Below, piece after piece: positions 1 through 8,299 of a DNA stretch of 64,000 nucleotides (positions are counted from its first letter, which is position 1; the number at the start of each line of letters is the position of its first letter). The stretch comes from an uncultured Pirellulaceae bacterium (GTDB lineage Bacteria > Planctomycetota > Planctomycetia > Pirellulales > Pirellulaceae), in NCBI GenBank assembly GCA_938083195.1, contig CALKCK010000004.1, positions 124,001 through 188,000 on the forward strand, given 5' to 3'. A program made the position numbers and the translations under genes. The notes below the pieces were generated by a model. It saw only the letters and a program-made list of their open reading frames with translations. It was not told the DNA's origin and did not search any database.

Positions 1-402
1 TCTTCTAAGCGGGCGGTAAACGCAGCACGCTACGAGCAGTTAATGGTCGAAGCAGGGCTTGCTGATCAATTGCTACTGCCGCAAGCCAATACTGACTGCG
101 GTCATGTGTGGAATCAATTTACGATTCGAATCTCTGGCGGTAACCGAGATCAGGTTCGGCAACAGCTCGCGGACATGAATGTAGGCAGCGAGGTTTACTA
201 CCCAGTACCACTGCATCAGCAGGAGTGCTTTGCCTCATTGAAAGAAAACAATGTGGATTTGGTTGAGACAGAACGCGCGGCGGAAGAGGTGTTAAGCCTG
301 CCAATATTTCCTGAATTAACGGCAGCCGAACAGGCTTATGCCGTCAATTGTCTGGCTCAGATTTTGGACGTGGCCGAAATGCCATTGAAGAGGGCGGGCT
401 AA
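1..402 (+). CDS. DegT/DnrJ/EryC1/StrS-family aminotransferase, C-terminal part
   Basis: This is the 3' end of a gene that starts before the window; the frame stays open from base 1, so the ATG at 43 is internal. The visible 133 residues match the C-terminal small domain of PLP-dependent sugar aminotransferases, which put an amino group on nucleotide-linked keto sugars for O-antigen or other glycans. The diagnostic part is the run ending in YYPVPLHQQ, followed by ERAAEEVLSLPIFPEL, a pattern typical of the family. The PLP lysine and substrate-binding half lie outside the window. A clear intrinsic terminator follows 50 bases downstream, so this is the last gene of its transcript. Confidence 0.93.
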   Translation, partial: SSKRAVNAARYEQLMVEAGLADQLLLPQANTDCGHVWNQFTIRISGGNRDQVRQQLADMNVGSEVYYPVPLHQQECFASLKENNVDLVETERAAEEVLSLPIFPELTAAEQAYAVNCLAQILDVAEMPLKRAG

Positions 403-451
403 CAAGTTGCAATCGATTCGATTGTAAATCGAGAAATCTAGCATACGAGAA

Positions 452-476
452 GCGGGAGTTTGCCTCCCGCTTTTTT
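452..476 (+). terminator. Intrinsic terminator after the aminotransferase
   Basis: A perfect 7-bp stem GCGGGAG/CTCCCGC with a 5-base loop is followed directly by six T. It lies 50 bases after the aminotransferase stop and before the convergent S9 peptidase stop. Confidence 0.9.
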
Positions 477-508
477 CGTAGCGTGATTTACCTGAAAACC
501 CTGGGGAT

Positions 509-2755
509 TTACTTTGCCCCTGGCGGCATCTGATTTAAAAAGAAGTTTGTGATTAGATTTTGTAAGTGGACGGTCGTGTTTTCGCCTTCGTTAATTGAAT
601 GTGATCGATTGGGATACGCCATCATTGAAAACTGGCGATCCTGCTTGACCAATTCATTGATTAGCAATTCGACAGTTTGGTAGTGGCAGTTGTCATCTCC
701 TGTCCCGTGAATCACAAGCAAATTTCCGGTTAGGTTTTTCGCGAAATGAATGGGAGATCCTTCTCGGTATCCATCGGGATTGTCTGCGGGGACGTCCATG
801 TAACGTTCTTGGTAAATCGAATCGTAATAGAGCATGTTGGGCACCGGAGCAATTGAGACGCCGGTGTGATAGAGGTCTGGATGTTTGAACATTGCATTGA
901 GGGTCATAGAGCCACCACCGCTCCATCCCCAGACTCCAATTCGTTGACGGTCAATCCAGGGGTATTTTTCGGTGAGCGCTTTGACTGCTGTGGCTTGGTC
1001 CGCAGGTGGAAGGATACCGACTCGTCGGTAAACCGTTTTTCGGAAATCGCGCCCCCTCGGTACGTTGGTGCCGCGATTGTCAATGCTGCAGACGATGTAG
1101 CCTTGTTCGGCCAGCAATCGATGCCACAGGTACCGATTGCCACCCCATTGGTTGGTAACGGTTGTGCCCCAAGGTTCTCCGTAAACGTAGACAATCATTG
1201 GATATTTTAACGCGGGATCAAAGTCCTGAGGTTTCATGATCCAGACATCTAGCGGCGTGCCATCGTCCGCATTGACTCTTGTGAATTCTGATTCGACAGC
1301 CGGGAGTTTCGAAATTTCGGTTCTTGCTTTTTTGTTGCTTATGATTTCGCGAGCGACTTGGTGAGTCGGAAGTTCAATCAACTGCGTTGTGGGTGGTTGA
1401 CCAAATCGAGAGTGAGTGTGGAAGGCAATTTTTCCGTCCGGTGAAATGTCATAACTGTTCCACCCCGAATGCGCGTCGGGGGTAATTCTTTTCGATTTGC
1501 CACCTGCCAACGGAACGGAATAAAGGTACCGATCGGTCGGGCGGTCGGGAGAAGCTATGAAATAGATAAGTTCATCGGTAATTCGAACCAATTGAAACGC
1601 ATCGAAGGGGTCACTCATAATCGGTGTCATTTGGCCACTCACGCGATTGACCCCGTAAACGTGGCGGAAGCCATCTTTTTCGCTGACCCAAAGGATCTGT
1701 TTTCCGCCGTCAAATTCAACATCGTGATCGCATGTTTCCACCCAAGCTTTGTCTGAATCGGTAAACAGAACTTTCGTTGTCCCCGTTGACGCATCGCCGA
1801 TTAGAACCCGGTTTTGGTTTTGCTTGCGATTGAGATGCTGTAATCTGAGTTCATTGTCGTTAATCCAACGGGCTCTTGCGATATAGTTTTCACGAGGATC
1901 CCCAGGGACGTTAAGCCATTGAGTTTTATTTGTGTTCAGATCGACGATTCCAATTCGGACAGCCGAGTTGGTTTGGCCCGGTTTCGTATGCTTGAATTTT
2001 TTCAGGGTAGGGTAGAGCGAATCGGTATTGTTAATCAGCGTAAATTCACCGACCTCAGACGTATCGAATTCCCAAAAAGCAATGCGTTTACTGTCCGGAG
2101 ACCAGCGGAAGCAGTCCTTGAGATCGAACTCTTCTTCGTACACCCAGTCAGAGGTGCCGTTAATGATCTCAGGAGTTCGTTTTGATGTCACCTTTCGCGA
2201 GGCTCCCGTGGCAATCGATTCAACATAAACATCTCCGTCGGACACATAGGCGACACTCTTTGCGTCTGGTGATATTTTCGCGAACATCAATGAAGTCCCG
2301 GGTCGGTCGGTTCCGATTTGCCGAAGAGAACCAGATTTGCGATCCATCAACCAGTAGTCACCCCTGGAATGATGCCTCCAGACCTTGCGCGTGTTGGTGA
2401 AAATTAATGCGATTTCCCGATTGCGAGCCCACTGGTGACTGGCAATGGAGAGAGGTTTTTTCGCTCCGGCAGGAATCAACTGATCAGCAGGAATCAGAAC
2501 TGTTTCTTCGTGAGTCACTGGGTCGACGGCAATTAGGTCGACGGCATTGGAAATCGTCTTGGAATCGCGGTTGGTAACATATTTCGATCCAGACGTTTCC
2601 CAGTTGGGGGAAAACGATTTGGTCGAAAATCGACCGCTCTTGTAAATCGACTCGATCGTGAGCGGCGGAGTTAAATTAGGAGTTTGCGTTTCCTGCCCCA
2701 GAAGAGGGCAGGAAATTAGGGATACTAAAATTGTGAAATAGATTTGGTTACACAT
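509..2755 (-). CDS. DPP-IV-like S9 family peptidase (prolyl oligopeptidase superfamily)
   Basis: This is a secreted serine peptidase expected to remove N-terminal dipeptides from peptides outside the cytoplasm. Residues 1-20 form a signal peptide ending near LLGQ. The N-terminal beta-propeller (about 40-490) carries DWVYEEE, the double-glutamate hallmark that dipeptidyl peptidase IV uses to bind the substrate amino terminus. The alpha/beta-hydrolase domain has the nucleophile in GWSGGG (about Ser612), the acid in HGTGDD (about Asp687/688) and the histidine in NRSHS (about His719). At 748 residues it has the usual DPP-IV length. It is convergent with the preceding aminotransferase and appears to be transcribed alone. 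Confidence 0.93.
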   Translation of the reverse strand: MCNQIYFTILVSLISCPLLGQETQTPNLTPPLTIESIYKSGRFSTKSFSPNWETSGSKYVTNRDSKTISNAVDLIAVDPVTHEETVLIPADQLIPAGAKKPLSIASHQWARNREIALIFTNTRKVWRHHSRGDYWLMDRKSGSLRQIGTDRPGTSLMFAKISPDAKSVAYVSDGDVYVESIATGASRKVTSKRTPEIINGTSDWVYEEEFDLKDCFRWSPDSKRIAFWEFDTSEVGEFTLINNTDSLYPTLKKFKHTKPGQTNSAVRIGIVDLNTNKTQWLNVPGDPRENYIARARWINDNELRLQHLNRKQNQNRVLIGDASTGTTKVLFTDSDKAWVETCDHDVEFDGGKQILWVSEKDGFRHVYGVNRVSGQMTPIMSDPFDAFQLVRITDELIYFIASPDRPTDRYLYSVPLAGGKSKRITPDAHSGWNSYDISPDGKIAFHTHSRFGQPPTTQLIELPTHQVAREIISNKKARTEISKLPAVESEFTRVNADDGTPLDVWIMKPQDFDPALKYPMIVYVYGEPWGTTVTNQWGGNRYLWHRLLAEQGYIVCSIDNRGTNVPRGRDFRKTVYRRVGILPPADQATAVKALTEKYPWIDRQRIGVWGWSGGGSMTLNAMFKHPDLYHTGVSIAPVPNMLYYDSIYQERYMDVPADNPDGYREGSPIHFAKNLTGNLLVIHGTGDDNCHYQTVELLINELVKQDRQFSMMAYPNRSHSINEGENTTVHLQNLITNFFLNQMPPGAK

Positions 2756-2903
2756 AACGCTTTAAACCTTGGATTAACTCGAAGTTAAAGGGACGTTTAA
2801 ATAAAAAAAGACGAGTTCAAAAGAGTTCAGTTTTAGGCTTTAAATTCGGGTCCTTAAATGGGGACTTTGCAAGCCGTATGAATCCATCGGGGTGATCGAC
2901 AGG

Positions 2904-3656
2904 TTAAGCCCACCAGCCTCCGTTGATATGAATTGTTTGGCCGGTGACGTACGAGGATAAATCACTAGCGAGGAATAGGACAACATCGCCGATTTCTCGT
3001 GGTTCAGCAAATCTACCTAAGGGAACCATTTTAATCATTGCCTGACGATTATCCTCGGGGATTGACTTGCCCATTTCGGTATCTACGACACCAGGAGCGA
3101 CCGCGTTCACGCGTATTTTTTGCCTCGCTAATTCCTTGCTCAAGACTTTCGTAAAGGTGATCACGCCTGCCTTGGCGGACGCGTAGTTTGCTTGGCCAAA
3201 AAAACCAGTAACGGCTGAGAGAGAAGCCACATTGATGATGGACGCACCTTCATTGAGACTGTCCATGACCGCCTTGCAACAATTAAAAACACCGGTCAGA
3301 TTTGTATCGATAACATCCGACCACTCCGAATGGGTCATCTTTTTAAAGCTGCGATCTCGTAAAATTCCAGCGTTGTTGACGAGAATGTCGACGCCTCCAA
3401 AGCGGGCGGTTATTTCGGAGCACATGTTGGCAAGTTGTTCTGGATCGCGGACGTCAGCGGGAAGTGCGAGGCACCGATCGCCGAGAGAGTCGCACGCAGA
3501 TTGGGCAATTTTTTCATTATTGCCGTCGTCGTCGGGGAAGTAATTGAGGATGACATTAGCACCGGCTTCAAAAAGTGAAGTTGCGGTGGCAAGGCCAATC
3601 CCTTGACCACCCCCAGTTACGATCGCTGTTTTTCCTGTCAGGTCGATGTTGCGCAT
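2904..3656 (-). CDS. Short-chain dehydrogenase/reductase, FabG-like
   Basis: This is an NAD(P)-dependent short-chain oxidoreductase of about 250 residues, close in sequence to 3-oxoacyl-ACP/CoA reductases. It shows the cofactor motif TGGGQGIG, the NNAG motif, a catalytic Ser in NVASLS and YASAK as the YxxxK pair. The C-terminus ends in the INGGW pattern common in FabG. The ORF track extends 42 codons upstream, but that extension runs through an 18-bp tandem repeat and has no SDR homology, so I start at the ATG at 3656. It lies downstream of the enoyl-CoA hydratase on the same strand, so both may act on the same acyl-CoA. The exact substrate cannot be read from the sequence. Confidence 0.9.
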   Translation of the reverse strand: MRNIDLTGKTAIVTGGGQGIGLATATSLFEAGANVILNYFPDDDGNNEKIAQSACDSLGDRCLALPADVRDPEQLANMCSEITARFGGVDILVNNAGILRDRSFKKMTHSEWSDVIDTNLTGVFNCCKAVMDSLNEGASIINVASLSAVTGFFGQANYASAKAGVITFTKVLSKELARQKIRVNAVAPGVVDTEMGKSIPEDNRQAMIKMVPLGRFAEPREIGDVVLFLASDLSSYVTGQTIHINGGWWA

Positions 3657-3716
3657 TGTGTTGTCCCGTAAATTTTCCCGTTGATCGAGATTCAGTAGTG
3701 GTATTGGTAGTTGATC

Positions 3717-3752
3717 GGTGTTCGATCGGTAAGTGGTGTTCGATCGGTAAGT
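3717..3752. repeat. Two perfect 18-bp tandem copies between SDR and enoyl-CoA hydratase
   Basis: The unit GGTGTTCGATCGGTAAGT occurs twice head to tail, with a degraded partial copy (GTTGATCGGT) just upstream. It lies in the 107-bp gap between the hydratase stop and the SDR start. Read in the SDR frame it would encode the repeated YRSNT peptide of the over-long ORF, which I regard as non-coding. Confidence 0.95.
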
Positions 3753-3763
3753 GTAAGGCGACG

Positions 3764-4555
3764 CTAATCTTTGGGGTTCCAAGCCGGCTGGCGTTTCTCA
3801 ATAAAGGCAGCGAGCCCTTCGCGAGCGTCCTCGGTTTCACGAGCAGAGGCAGATACCTGAATCGAGTGTGAGAGTTGCTGTTCGAGGTTGAAGGGAAGGC
3901 AGTTTTGCAAGTGAGACTTGGTGATCGCCAATGCTGAGCGCGACCCAGTCAGGATGGCGTTGATAAGTTTGGCAGCTCGATCGTTTAGTTCGTCCAAAGC
4001 GGTGACGTCATAAACCAGGCCAACTTCGAAGGCTCGATTGGCATTCATTCGTTCTCCGCTGAGCAGCAAGTGATTCGCTACGCCCGGTGCGACACGGAAA
4101 TTGAGAAACGGTGTTACGATTGCTGCGGTAATGCCGCGAGCAGGTTCGGGCAGCATGAAGAAAGACGAGGTTGAGGCCAGAATGAAATCGCATGCGAGAA
4201 CCATGCCGACTCCCCCAGCGAGGGTTGGTCCTTGCATCACAGCAATGGTTGGTACTTGAATTTCAAAAATTGCCTGAAGACAACTGGCATAGACTTCGGA
4301 ATCCTTTTGCCATTCTGCTTGACCATCTTCTGAATTCGCGCGGTCTTGCATTTCACCGAGATCCATTCCAGCGCAAAAAACAGAACCTTCTGCTCTAAGT
4401 ACGACCAGACGAAGTGATTCATCTTGGGCAAGCATGTCAAAGCCGGCATGGAGTTGCTGAATCATATCCCGTGTCAACGCATTTCGTTTATCCGGACGGT
4501 TTAAAACAACCTGTCCAATTCCATCTTCGATGGATGTCTCTACAAAGGTTTCCAT
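3764..4555 (-). CDS. Enoyl-CoA hydratase/isomerase family protein
   Basis: This is a crotonase-fold protein of 263 residues, the normal family length. Such proteins hydrate or isomerise the double bond of CoA thioesters. The CoA/oxyanion segments are visible as VFCAGMDLGE and GPTLAGGVGM, and a glutamate sits in the LPEPARGI segment where catalytic glutamates usually lie. The overall pattern is nearest to methylglutaconyl-CoA hydratase-like proteins, but substrate assignment is inference. It is followed by an SDR on the same strand and faces an AtuA-type gene 144 bp away, suggesting an acyl-CoA catabolic locus. There is no strong Shine-Dalgarno site before the ATG. Confidence 0.9.
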   Translation of the reverse strand: METFVETSIEDGIGQVVLNRPDKRNALTRDMIQQLHAGFDMLAQDESLRLVVLRAEGSVFCAGMDLGEMQDRANSEDGQAEWQKDSEVYASCLQAIFEIQVPTIAVMQGPTLAGGVGMVLACDFILASTSSFFMLPEPARGITAAIVTPFLNFRVAPGVANHLLLSGERMNANRAFEVGLVYDVTALDELNDRAAKLINAILTGSRSALAITKSHLQNCLPFNLEQQLSHSIQVSASARETEDAREGLAAFIEKRQPAWNPKD

Positions 4556-4699
4556 ATCGTGGCTCTTGGGTTGCCTGAGAAGATTTATTTTTAGCTTTTG
4601 ATGAGATCTAACATAGTGACGTGACGGCGTCTCGTCGATACTCTGCCGTTCAGGTAGACTTGAGAAAAAGTTTTCTTAATTGATAAGGGACGTCCAGCG

Positions 4700-6082
4700 A
4701 TGGCAGATCAAGAATTGCAAAAAGATAAAGTTTTGATTGCAAACGGGCAGGGTTTTTGGGGCGACAGTATCCTGGGACCGGTTCGACTGGTTAACGAGGG
4801 GCCTCTCGATTACCTGACGCTTGATTATCTAGCTGAGGTCACGATGAGCATCATGCAGAAGCTCAAGAGCCGTGACCCACAGAAAGGTTATGCGACAGAT
4901 TTTGTTGAAATGTGCCGGCGCGTTTTACCGCTGTGTCATGAAAAGGGGATCAAAATCATTGCCAATGCGGGCGGGGTAAACCCTGTGGCTTGCCGGGAAG
5001 CGCTTGCCGCTGTGATTCGTGAGCAGGGTCTGACCGGCATGAAAATTGGAATCGTCGAAGGTGATGATATCCTTGACGATTTGAGTTCTCTGATTGATGG
5101 CGGCGAAGAATTTCAAAATATGGATAACGGCAAGCCATTGAAGCCTTATCTCGATCAAGTAAAAACTGCCAACGTTTACATTGGAGCCGAGCCGATTGTC
5201 GAAGCCCTCAAGCAAGGGGCAGATATTGTTATTACCGGCAGGGCTACGGACCCCTCAATTGTTCTCGCTCCGATGATGTTCGAGTTTGGATGGACGATGG
5301 AGGATATGGATCGTTTGGCGGCAGGAACAATTGCAGGGCATATCGTCGAGTGTGGTGCACAATGCACTGGTGGAAATTTCGTTCATTGGAAAGAAATTCC
5401 CGATATGGCTCGAATCGGCTACCCGGTGATCGAAGCTCGGTCGGATGGTAGTTTTGCGGTGACGAAACACGAGGGAACAGGTGGGCGTGTTTCGGTTGAA
5501 ACCGTGACCTCTCAGTTGGTTTACGAAATGAGCGATCCAGCAAATTATATCACGCCTGATTGCGTTGCTGACTTTACTTCGATTCAGTTGCGTCAGGACG
5601 GAGAGGATCGCGTAGAGATCAGCGGGATTACTGGTCAGCCCGCCACCGATACCTACAAAGTCTCCATTTCGTTTCATGAAGGATACAAGATCATCAGTCA
5701 ACTAACGGTGGCAGGCCCAGACGCGGTTGAGAAAGCGAAACTTTGTGCTGACATTGTTTTTGAGCGTGTGGCAATGGACGGTGTGACATTCACCGATGAA
5801 GAGAAGTTTGTTGAGATTGTGGGAACTAACGTGTGTCATCAGGGCATTGTGGAAGCTCCCGAAGATCCAGCAGAGGTAATCCTTCGCATTGGTGCGAGAA
5901 GTGAAGATCGGTCCAAGTTAGATCGACTGGGTATGGAAATTGTACCCTTGGTGACAAGTGGTCCTCCAGGAGTAACTGGTTTCGCCGGCGGCCGACCGAA
6001 AGCAACTGAGATTATTAGTTACTGGCCGGCTTTGTTAAGCAAAGGGAAAATCAAGACCCGGGTTTCGGTCGAAGAAGTATAG
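4700..6082 (+). CDS. AtuA-type protein (DUF1446, acyclic terpene utilisation family)
   Basis: This 460-residue protein matches the DUF1446/AtuA family, named after a gene needed for citronellol/geraniol breakdown in Pseudomonas; the biochemical reaction of the family is not established. Recognisable conserved parts are the start region IANGQGFWGDS, IIANAGGVNP, GRATDPS and the central ECGAQCTGGNF. It has about the length of the conserved core without the C-terminal extension seen in some longer members. It is divergent from the enoyl-CoA hydratase/SDR pair, which supports a shared acyl-CoA pathway, but the biotin-dependent carboxylase and acyl-CoA dehydrogenase partners known from atu clusters are not in the window. 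Confidence 0.88.
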   Translation: MADQELQKDKVLIANGQGFWGDSILGPVRLVNEGPLDYLTLDYLAEVTMSIMQKLKSRDPQKGYATDFVEMCRRVLPLCHEKGIKIIANAGGVNPVACREALAAVIREQGLTGMKIGIVEGDDILDDLSSLIDGGEEFQNMDNGKPLKPYLDQVKTANVYIGAEPIVEALKQGADIVITGRATDPSIVLAPMMFEFGWTMEDMDRLAAGTIAGHIVECGAQCTGGNFVHWKEIPDMARIGYPVIEARSDGSFAVTKHEGTGGRVSVETVTSQLVYEMSDPANYITPDCVADFTSIQLRQDGEDRVEISGITGQPATDTYKVSISFHEGYKIISQLTVAGPDAVEKAKLCADIVFERVAMDGVTFTDEEKFVEIVGTNVCHQGIVEAPEDPAEVILRIGARSEDRSKLDRLGMEIVPLVTSGPPGVTGFAGGRPKATEIISYWPALLSKGKIKTRVSVEEV

Positions 6083-6157
6083 GTTGCTAACTGTTTTGCC
6101 GGAAACCAGCGATGATTAAATTCAGCGTCGCTGTGATGGTAACCCTTTGGTAGTCGG

Positions 6158-8035
6158 TTAGAACTTGCGTAAGCTTGTTTTTACGACCCCCTGCTCTTCA
6201 TTGTTAACTTGCATTTCGGTGATTTTCCATGCGTCATCTTTGAGCTGGATTTTAAAGTTGGCATCGTATTTGTTTTCGCGTTCATGAATGTGTCCCCAGT
6301 GTTCAATGGTGCCAATAAGGTTCCATTTGCAGGCATAGTCAAATTCCGGGAGCTCGTCGTCAGGATTGATTGCGCTTCTTGATTTTTGACCTTCGAGTAA
6401 ATTAACCTCGTTTACGCGGGCAATGGCTCCCCCTTGTTCTTTGACTTTGAGGCTTTGGTTAATGTCGAGATAGAGCTGTCGAAGGAGTTCGCCATCGACA
6501 CTCTTGGATAGGGCGTCGTAAACATCACTTTCGTTTTGGTAATCGAAAGCGCGGAACATGTTCTTGTGAAGTTGCGCAAAAACTTGGGTTGCATCTTCAT
6601 TTGACAACTCAAATTTTGGTTTTTCAGCCAAAGGATTAGGGAGCTCCACCGGTAGAAAGCGGAACAAGGTGAGCCCAATTATCACGAGTACAGCTCCGGC
6701 AATCGAGGCCTTTCTTAAATTTAATTTGAATGTAAAGCTAACGACAAGCAGCAGTAGTGCTAAGGCAACGAAAACTGTCGTGACGACTGGAAGCCGAATC
6801 ACGGAAGGCTTGAGTGACTCCAGGTCGACGGTAGAGGAAACATCGACAATGGCAGGCAGTGGCTTACGCTCTGGGGCAATCCATTGAAAGGTGTTGTTTT
6901 CTAAGAACATGGAGAATTGAGTTTTTTCAATTTTGTCATAGGCAAATACAACCGTGTCAACTGACTTGATCGCGTTGTTAAATTTATCCCAGGTAACTTC
7001 GACTTCGGTTGGAGCCCCTTTAGTGCTGTAGGACATAATGACTCCGACCCTTCCGTTGGCCATGCTGATTTTTCGTTTTTCTGCTTGGACGGCGAAATCT
7101 CGAAGGTCGAGTCCATAGAAATCAACGCGATCAAAAACAGGCTGTACTTCGACAGAATCGATAAGCACTGGGTTGCCAATTGAGAAAAAGGTTTCGATTT
7201 TTTTTGCCGCAGCTGCTTGTTCATCTATATCCAGAAAACTCTCGTCTCTTCGTTCAATCTCCATCAACGTAGCAAGAGTTGCCAACGGAATCAGGACTTC
7301 GTGTCGCACTTCGTGGGTTGTAATATAAATGAATGAATAAACGCTACTGTAGCTGGTAATACCAAGATTCTTTTCGCGTTGCTCTTCGAACCAAACTTCC
7401 CACTCTTTTTCCGAGGCATCCGTAGAGAGGATTGGCTTGTCCCAGTCAAAGCGAAAGGTTTCCGGTGCTCCGGGTTTCATCATGTGCATGTACGGCGTGT
7501 CCGAGCCGGCTTGTTTTAAAAGAATTTTTAGCTCGGACGGTAACAACGCCCCCTCAGCCACCATGTTTTGTTGAACGGTAATGAACTCTGGCGGTTCGTC
7601 GTATTTAAATTCAATTTCAAATCCCATTGGGTAGTTCATCAACATCCCAGCTTTAATTCCCTCTTCCGGAATTTCAATATCAATGATTTCAGTAACCTTA
7701 GGTTTGAATAGATTCCCGTTGGCATCGCGGATGGTGATTCGTTCAGCGAGGTATTCGGCGTGATCTTTGGTGGCATCGAGTAATTCGTCGCTATCGTAAA
7801 ACCCATTTTCAAGTGCTTCGACACCTTGCAGTAACTCAAGATCTTCGGCAAAGCATTTGAGTCTCATGGTTGTTTGGGCGCGATTGACGTAGATGTCGGC
7901 TTCTACCACGGAGACCGGATGAGCAGTCCGCAGGGAGAGAGTCGAAATTGGGGATTCTGCTTGGGAGTCGTTAACCCAAAGGATAGCGAGAAAAGTAACT
8001 GTTACCGACAGAACCAAAAGAGATGGGTATTTCAT
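6158..8035 (-). CDS. Large membrane-anchored protein of unknown function
   Basis: I do not recognise a family. The likely start is the ATG at 8035, because it begins a clear signal sequence (MKYPSLLVLSV... ending near DSQAES); the 47 residues added in the ORF track have no such character. The 626-residue protein has a long extracytoplasmic N-terminal region rich in beta-type sequence (about 30-430), two transmembrane helices around 438-485, and a C-terminal soluble domain of about 140 residues ending in a possible SnoaL/NTF2-like shape (inference only). It is convergent with the AtuA gene and divergent from argS. Such two-helix, double-domain proteins occur in planctomycetes as hypotheticals. 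Confidence 0.8.
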   Translation of the reverse strand: MKYPSLLVLSVTVTFLAILWVNDSQAESPISTLSLRTAHPVSVVEADIYVNRAQTTMRLKCFAEDLELLQGVEALENGFYDSDELLDATKDHAEYLAERITIRDANGNLFKPKVTEIIDIEIPEEGIKAGMLMNYPMGFEIEFKYDEPPEFITVQQNMVAEGALLPSELKILLKQAGSDTPYMHMMKPGAPETFRFDWDKPILSTDASEKEWEVWFEEQREKNLGITSYSSVYSFIYITTHEVRHEVLIPLATLATLMEIERRDESFLDIDEQAAAAKKIETFFSIGNPVLIDSVEVQPVFDRVDFYGLDLRDFAVQAEKRKISMANGRVGVIMSYSTKGAPTEVEVTWDKFNNAIKSVDTVVFAYDKIEKTQFSMFLENNTFQWIAPERKPLPAIVDVSSTVDLESLKPSVIRLPVVTTVFVALALLLLVVSFTFKLNLRKASIAGAVLVIIGLTLFRFLPVELPNPLAEKPKFELSNEDATQVFAQLHKNMFRAFDYQNESDVYDALSKSVDGELLRQLYLDINQSLKVKEQGGAIARVNEVNLLEGQKSRSAINPDDELPEFDYACKWNLIGTIEHWGHIHERENKYDANFKIQLKDDAWKITEMQVNNEEQGVVKTSLRKF

Positions 8036-8299
8036 CGATTTATTGCGATTTATGATTTGGGAGGGGGATAAGATCGCATCTGACTTTAGATTAATGCGAC
8101 CGACCCTATAAGCATACCTTCTCGAGATTGAGTTCGGCAAACGGTGAATGGCATTGCTGGGTAGATGGTGTGTCACTTTTCACATGAACTTACTGAACAT
8201 GTGCGATAGTCCGATTGCAGAGAATGCGTTTTTCTGTGAGATTTATTGGTTTGCGGGGTTCTTTCTTAGCCTCCCCAATCCTCCATTGCCTAAAAAGTC

